From Typhlomys cinereus (Eukaryota; Chordata; Mammalia; Rodentia; Platacanthomyidae): a DNA stretch of 64,000 nucleotides. The position numbers and the translations under genes are program-made. The first letter of the stretch is position 1, and each line of letters begins with the position of its first letter. A model generated the notes under the pieces. The model was given only the letters and a program-made list of their open reading frames with translations, made no database searches and was not told the origin of the DNA. Positions 59,969-64,000 of this stretch are shown here, piece by piece. The stretch is taken from the NCBI GenBank assembly GCA_023101885.1, contig JALPQD010000514.1, positions 1,083,602 to 1,147,601 of the forward strand, in the 5' to 3' direction.

Positions 59969-60401
59969 GATCGCAGTGGGACTTGCTTGTATTTGAATTT
60001 CAGAAACTTTTAACTACGGTTTTAAATTTGTTGGCTCAATGTGATTGTTTCTTTAAAAAAAAATCAGGCCTAGGTTGTACTGGTCTTTGCTTTTCCTTTG
60101 TCTAATTGAAAGAATAATTGCTTATTTTCTAGCCTGGCAAGATATTATTTTTTTTTTTTTACAAAGGAAGGGTAATAATACTGATTAGCACTTTCTAAAA
60201 TATCTTGGGCAAATATACAGCACTACAATGTCAATGCTAGCCTGGAAGGTAGGTAACTCATGTCAACTATGTGTAAATTACAAGATGTCTGGAGATAACT
60301 AACTAAGCCTTTTGGGTGGAGTGGGGGGGATTGACACGAAGCACTGTGCACTGCATTGTAATTTAAAATTTCTGAGATCTTTTTTCAAAACAAGCCTCAG
60401 G

Positions 60402-60407
60402 AATAAA
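60402..60407 (+). terminator. Polyadenylation signal AATAAA (proximal)
   Basis: Canonical hexamer in the MRC1 3' UTR, 434 bases after the stop codon. A T-rich stretch with TTG repeats follows within 35 bases, as expected downstream of a cleavage site. Use is unproven. Confidence 0.45.
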
Positions 60408-60600
60408 AATGTCATGAGTTTCTTTTTTGTTGTTGTTGATCACTCTGAATTTCATTCGGATTTTAATAATTGGATTTGCCCACATGCCAAAGAAGAAATT
60501 GTCCATGAGTCTGGATTTCCTCATGTGAGGTTCAAGAGGTAGAGTATTGCAGATGAATCCTTTGTTCCCATATATGTATATTAGGAAAGCAAGGATGTGA

Positions 60601-60606
60601 AATAAA
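60601..60606 (+). terminator. Polyadenylation signal AATAAA (middle)
   Basis: Canonical hexamer 632 bases after the stop codon and 49 bases before the distal signal. It may give alternative ends a few dozen bases apart. Confidence 0.5.
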
Positions 60607-60649
60607 ATGTAAACTTTCATGACCAGATGTCCTTAGATAATGCCCTTGG

Positions 60650-60655
60650 AATAAA
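60650..60655 (+). terminator. Polyadenylation signal AATAAA (distal, likely main)
   Basis: Last canonical hexamer before the T-rich stretch and the NDUFB9 pseudogene. Cleavage is expected near 60665-60680. Confidence 0.6.
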
Positions 60656-60688
60656 CATTAAAGACATCTATTTTTAAAAGATTTGCAT

Positions 60689-61345
60689 TTTTTTAGTGAT
60701 CTTCATAAATGTGGGCGTCCTCTGGGGCTTGTCACTTGCAAGCACGAATAGTAAGGTGAGATGCTCCTGTCTACACCAGCTACTCCCGAGGTCTGGTCAC
60801 CACAACATGTCACCACAGCGGGGGCAGGTCACCTTCCTTTCTGGCAGGAGGCAAAGCTTCAGTCTTAGGACCATCTTAGGACTGGGTTTCCACCTGCAGC
60901 TGCTTAACTTCCTGATCCCAACTTTTCATCCTTGGCTTCTTCCACTGTTCTCTCTTGGAAAAGTAGTCAGGATACATTGCCTTCTCAGAAGAATGTCACT
61001 AATCTAAGCACCATTCTGGAACTTTGTAGCATTTGTATAGTTCATAGGAAGCGCCACCAGGAGAGCCAGGGAAGATGTATGGCTGAGGATGCAGACTGTG
61101 CCAGAATTCTTCCTCCGCACACCTCGGTAGCTTTGTGGCCCTCGTCATATCCTTCGCATTCTTATGCTCTTCAAACTGGGCTCTCGACAAACATGCAAAG
61201 TACCTGTATTTGTCCCTGCGTATACACCAGAACTCCAGGCGGCTCAGCACCTGCTTATAGAGCCGCAATGCCTTCTGCTGGTACATCAGGTAGGGGGCAG
61301 GAGCTTGTCCACAGTGGAGACTGCCGGTTCTGGTCTCTCTTGTCC
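60689..61345 (-). pseudogene. NDUFB9: NDUFB9 processed pseudogene (complex I B22/LYR subunit)
   Basis: The minus strand, read from about 61300 down to 60773, gives a single-exon, intronless match to NDUFB9, an accessory subunit of mitochondrial NADH dehydrogenase. Recognisable pieces are [75 protein letters not shown] and VTRPRE. It is broken by in-frame stops: tag-tga directly after CLD at 61000-60995, a taa after VETQS, and a tga after LPPLW. The start region reads [11 protein letters not shown] in place of the gene's N-terminus. A short T run (60689-60695) on the + strand fits an antisense poly-A remnant. It is therefore a dead retrocopy, not a gene. Left and right limits are approximate. 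Confidence 0.9.
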
Positions 61346-61430
61346 CTCACAGATTCATGTCCATGAGTTCTGTTCTTCCTCTCCTTTAATGAATTATGCC
61401 TTAATCCCCAAAAATGTATGCTGCTAAAAT
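61330..61430 (+). mobile_element. Partial copy of the LTR-like element, abutting the NDUFB9 pseudogene
   Basis: 'ggtctctcttgtccctcaca', 'gattcatgtccatgagttct', 'cctttaatgaattatgcctt' matches the reverse complement of 18803-18880. Only the 3' part is present and its AATAAA has become AATGAA. Confidence 0.55.
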
Positions 61431-61844
61431 CCTATGTTAAATTATTTTTTTTACTGTTATAATTTGTGCAATTTTCTAAGGTCTTCTTATAACTTTGACT
61501 CAACTCAGAATTCAACAGTCAAAGGGACCATGATTGGGAGCTTAAACTCCAAATCATTTTTTTTTCCATTAGATTCCTTCTTGCATAGCAATCTTGTCTT
61601 AAATAGAGCTTTATGTCCTGTGGGAACTGTTTTGTACGTTTCGCATTTCCTACATAAGTATCTGCACCAGCTCTTCCTTTGGCACGGTCTTTCTATGCAG
61701 CCCAAAGTGATCTCGAATTCTTGATCCTTCTGCCTCTGCTTCCCCACTGCTGAGATTACTCACACGTGCCCAGCTCGTCCTTTTTCTTTCTCACTACATC
61801 ACCTAGGACTGGTGGCCATGCCTCTTTGGATGGTATCTTGGATG

Positions 61845-62200
61845 GTATTTTTCCTGTTGTTGTGATGCAACAGTCTGACTAAAGTAACTTTAAGGAAGGG
61901 AAGGGTTTATTTTGATTCACAGTTCAAGATTACAGTCCATCATGGTGGGGAAGTCAAGGAGGCAGGCTTGGGGCAGTTGGTCACACCGCATCTGCAGTCT
62001 GGAAGCACAGAGCAAGGGCTCAGCTCACTTTCTGCATTCACTCAGTCTGGGTCCCCAGCTGGGGAGTTGGGCTTCCCCACAGTGAGAAGGTCGTCTCACC
62101 TCATTCAACCTAATCAAAATACTCTCCCACAGACATGACCCAGGGCCCATCCCACTCAGGTGAGTCTAAATCTGATCAAAATGACAATAGAGACTAATCG
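61845..62200 (-). repeat. MaLR-like LTR repeat (intergenic), antisense
   Basis: Begins 'ttcctgttgttgtgatgcaa', with 'taactttaaggaaggga', 'agggtttattttgattcaca', 'agtccatcatggtggggaag' and 'ctaatcaaaatactctccca': the common rodent form of this LTR-like repeat read backwards. Confidence 0.6.
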
Positions 62201-62269
62201 TAAAAGATGGTATCAGTTAGGTGAAGAGAATGCAAAATGTGGGGCTCTGTTGTTTATTTTTATTTTATT

Positions 62270-62570
62270 TTGATTATTGTGATTTTTTAAAAATGTTTTT
62301 TACCTAGTTATACAAGCTCAGTTGGTACCCCCTTCTTTTCCCCTCCCCTTTCATTTTCTCCCTGTTGCCCCCATCCCACTATCCTCCCTTCTCTCTCTTT
62401 CACTCTTTCCTTCCTGCCTCTCTCTTGGTGCTTCCTGCCTGCTCCTTCCCATCCTCCAGATATCTGTTTATATGGGTGCTGAATTTCCCTCTGAGTTGTC
62501 TACACTAGTGAGGGTTCAGGGTTCAGTGGCATATCTTGGGGCCCCTTCTTGGGCCACCCACTAATATGGG
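62270..62570 (-). mobile_element. L1 3'-end fragment, antisense (intergenic)
   Basis: The layout matches the intron 23 insert: T/A-rich start, 'tacaagctcagttggtaccc', a long C/T-rich run, 'gtgctgaatttccctctgag' and 'gtgagggttcagggttcagt'. Limits are approximate. (TATC)n follows directly. Confidence 0.65.
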
Positions 62571-62579
62571 AATTCTGTT

Positions 62580-62635
62580 ATATCTATATCTATATATCTA
62601 TGTCTATATCTATATATCTATATCTATATCTATCA
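62580..62635 (+). repeat. (TATC)n microsatellite
   Basis: Imperfect tatatctatatctatatatc repeats at the right end of the intergenic L1 fragment. Confidence 0.9.
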
Positions 62636-62689
62636 CCCCTTATCTCTAAGGATCAGTGGTGCAATTGGGTAGCACATGGTACTTATATT

Positions 62690-62811
62690 TTTTTAATGTT
62701 TGAGGGAAAGTTTTGCTATGTAATCCAGAATGTACTAAAACTTGTGGTAGTCCTTCTGCCTCAGCCTCCCCAATTCTAGAAATTCAGTCATGTTCCACCA
62801 TGCTAATTAAA

Positions 62812-62855
<44 letters not shown>

Positions 62856-62868
62856 TGTGTGTGTGTGT
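62690..62868 (-). repeat. B1-like SINE, antisense, with (GT)n
   Basis: 'gagggaaagttttgctatgt', 'gtccttctgcctcagcctcc' and 'catgttccaccatgctaatt', then (GT)n at 62813-62868. A further B1-like piece lies at 61685-61785 ('gcagcccaaagtgatctcga'). Confidence 0.55.
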
Positions 62869-62869
62869 T

Positions 62870-63231
62870 TGTGTTTGTCTGTCTGTGTACCTTTATAATT
62901 GGGAGAAGAGGAGTTTTTAAAAAAAGTATACAATTCAGGAAGTGTTAGAAGCAACTGACTGAGCAAGAGTTGGTGTAATGGAGTTGCCAATACCCTACTT
63001 TCTATACATGACAGGGAGAAAGAAGCAGGAATTGACATATGGGAAGTCATGGGAGAGGTGGTGGTTGGGGGCAATCTTTTCCACACCTGAAATAACAGAA
63101 ATCAAATTGTTTTCATTTTCATGATGAAATAATGGACCACAGTGTCAAAGTATTAATGACTAAAGAAATAATGACCACAGTGCCAAAGTAGTGGATGGGG
63201 AAGTACACAGAAGAAATGCCTTCCCCGCTCT

Positions 63232-63284
<53 letters not shown>

Positions 63285-63820
63285 TGTGTGTGTGTGTGTG
63301 TAAATGTAAATATGGAACAGGAATAAATACACAAGGAAACATGGCTTATGGTTTTGTAATGCAAGTTCTTTTGTTTTTATTGTAATTTAGGGTTATATTT
63401 TCACTGAAAATATTTTGGATTTAAAACAGCAAGGATCTCAGGCCTAAACAGCTTATTGCCCCAAGAACCTGTTTTTGGCAGAGCGATTGATTATTGTGCT
63501 TATCACTGTCTCACCATCCTCCTGAGCACATACTCAAGTAGATTAATGCGTGTGTTTGTGTATCTGTCCAAACGCAGCACTATTATATCTGTCCCCCAGA
63601 AACTGGCAAGTCTCCTCGTTTGGATGGGCTCCCAACTTAAAATGCTTCTCCAGCTTCAGACATTTAACCCATGTCCCATGGGGATAGAATGAGAACTCTC
63701 TCTGAAAAAAGCTCATCTTGTCTGCACACCACTTTGCTTGGGATATGAGATTGCCATATTTACAAGATTCTCCTCTCCTTGCTGGCTTTACATTTGTTTG
63801 TAGCTTTCATCAGAATTCCT
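62870..63820. other. Intergenic sequence downstream of MRC1
   Basis: Apart from the (GT)n at 63234-63301, no gene, exon or recognised repeat was seen. Confidence 0.75.
63234..63301 (+). repeat. (GT)n microsatellite
   Basis: About 34 GT units with one TA interruption. Confidence 0.97.
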
Positions 63821-64000
63821 GGTGGTGGTGGTGGTGGTGGTGGTGGTGGTGGTGGTGGTGTGTGTGTGTGTGTGTAGGGCACTGGGGAGGTAGATCCACT
63901 GCTAATGTACTTGCTGTGCAAGTATGGAGATCTGAGTTCAGATCCCAGCAAAGCAAAGAAAAAGGCAGGAGTGACAGGCTCATGTCTGCAATCTCAACAC
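63821..64000 (+). repeat. (TGG)n-(GT)n and a truncated tRNA-headed SINE at the window end
   Basis: (TGG)n at 63821-63859 and (GT)n to about 63876. Then 'gggcactggggaggtagatc', 'gagttcagatcccagcaaag', a sense SINE that runs off the window. Confidence 0.75.

Larger units (their letters stand above)
59969..60672 (+). other. MRC1: MRC1 3' UTR
   Basis: About 700 bases from the stop codon to just past the last AATAAA signal. AT-rich and free of obvious SINEs. The end is inferred from the signal at 60650-60655 plus usual cleavage spacing of 10-30 bases; no transcript evidence was available. Confidence 0.75.

Noticed and set aside
60932..61366. 144-codon plus-strand ORF downstream of MRC1
   Set aside because: It is antisense to the NDUFB9 pseudogene, which explains the sequence.

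Overview
The window is mammalian genomic DNA, most likely from a mouse-related (myodont) rodent that is neither lab mouse nor rat. Evidence: small exons with GT-AG borders in long introns; many B1-like, ID-like and B2-like tRNA-headed SINEs; antisense L1 3' ends; long (CA)n, (CT)n and (TTTC)n tracts. The encoded protein is closer to mouse than to human macrophage mannose receptor but differs from both at many residues as I recall those proteins. There are no bacterial genes, operons, CRISPR arrays or tRNA/rRNA genes.

One gene on the + strand fills positions 1 to about 60,670: MRC1 (CD206, macrophage mannose receptor). Twenty-six coding exons can be placed by translation and splice sites. They join in one open frame of 1188 residues with consistent phases, so the gene looks intact here. 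The number fits exons 5-30 of the 30-exon family structure. The signal peptide, ricin-type cysteine-rich domain, fibronectin type II domain and first half of C-type lectin-like domain 1 (CTLD1) lie left of the window. In order the window encodes: end of CTLD1 (exons 5-6), CTLD2 (7-9), CTLD3 (9-12), CTLD4 with EPN and WND sugar/calcium motifs (12-15), a 42-bp linker exon (16), CTLD5 also with EPN and WND (17-20), CTLD6 (20-23), CTLD7 (24-25), CTLD8 (26-28), a second 42-bp linker exon (29), and exon 30 with the membrane helix, the FENTLY endocytosis tail and the 3' UTR. Three AATAAA signals end the transcript near 60.67 kb.

The remaining 3.3 kb is intergenic. It starts with an antisense processed pseudogene of NDUFB9 (complex I B22 subunit), inserted almost at the MRC1 polyadenylation site. 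An LTR-like fragment, a MaLR-like repeat, an L1 3' end, a B1-like element and long GT/GGT microsatellites follow.

The most notable signals are rearrangements at exon borders. (1) A nearly identical 185-bp tandem duplication copies the acceptor and first 57 bp of exon 22. (2) An older tandem duplication of about 85 bp copies the 3' end and donor of exon 6, with the second donor destroyed. (3) Exon 23 is followed by three identical donor-like sequences, one of them made by the 14-bp target-site duplication of an L1 insertion. (4) Two introns (after exons 10 and 12) start with GC instead of GT. (5) A pair of CTCF-like motifs sits in intron 15. I found no wholly new gene system; the claims above come from reading the sequence and were not tested by database search.
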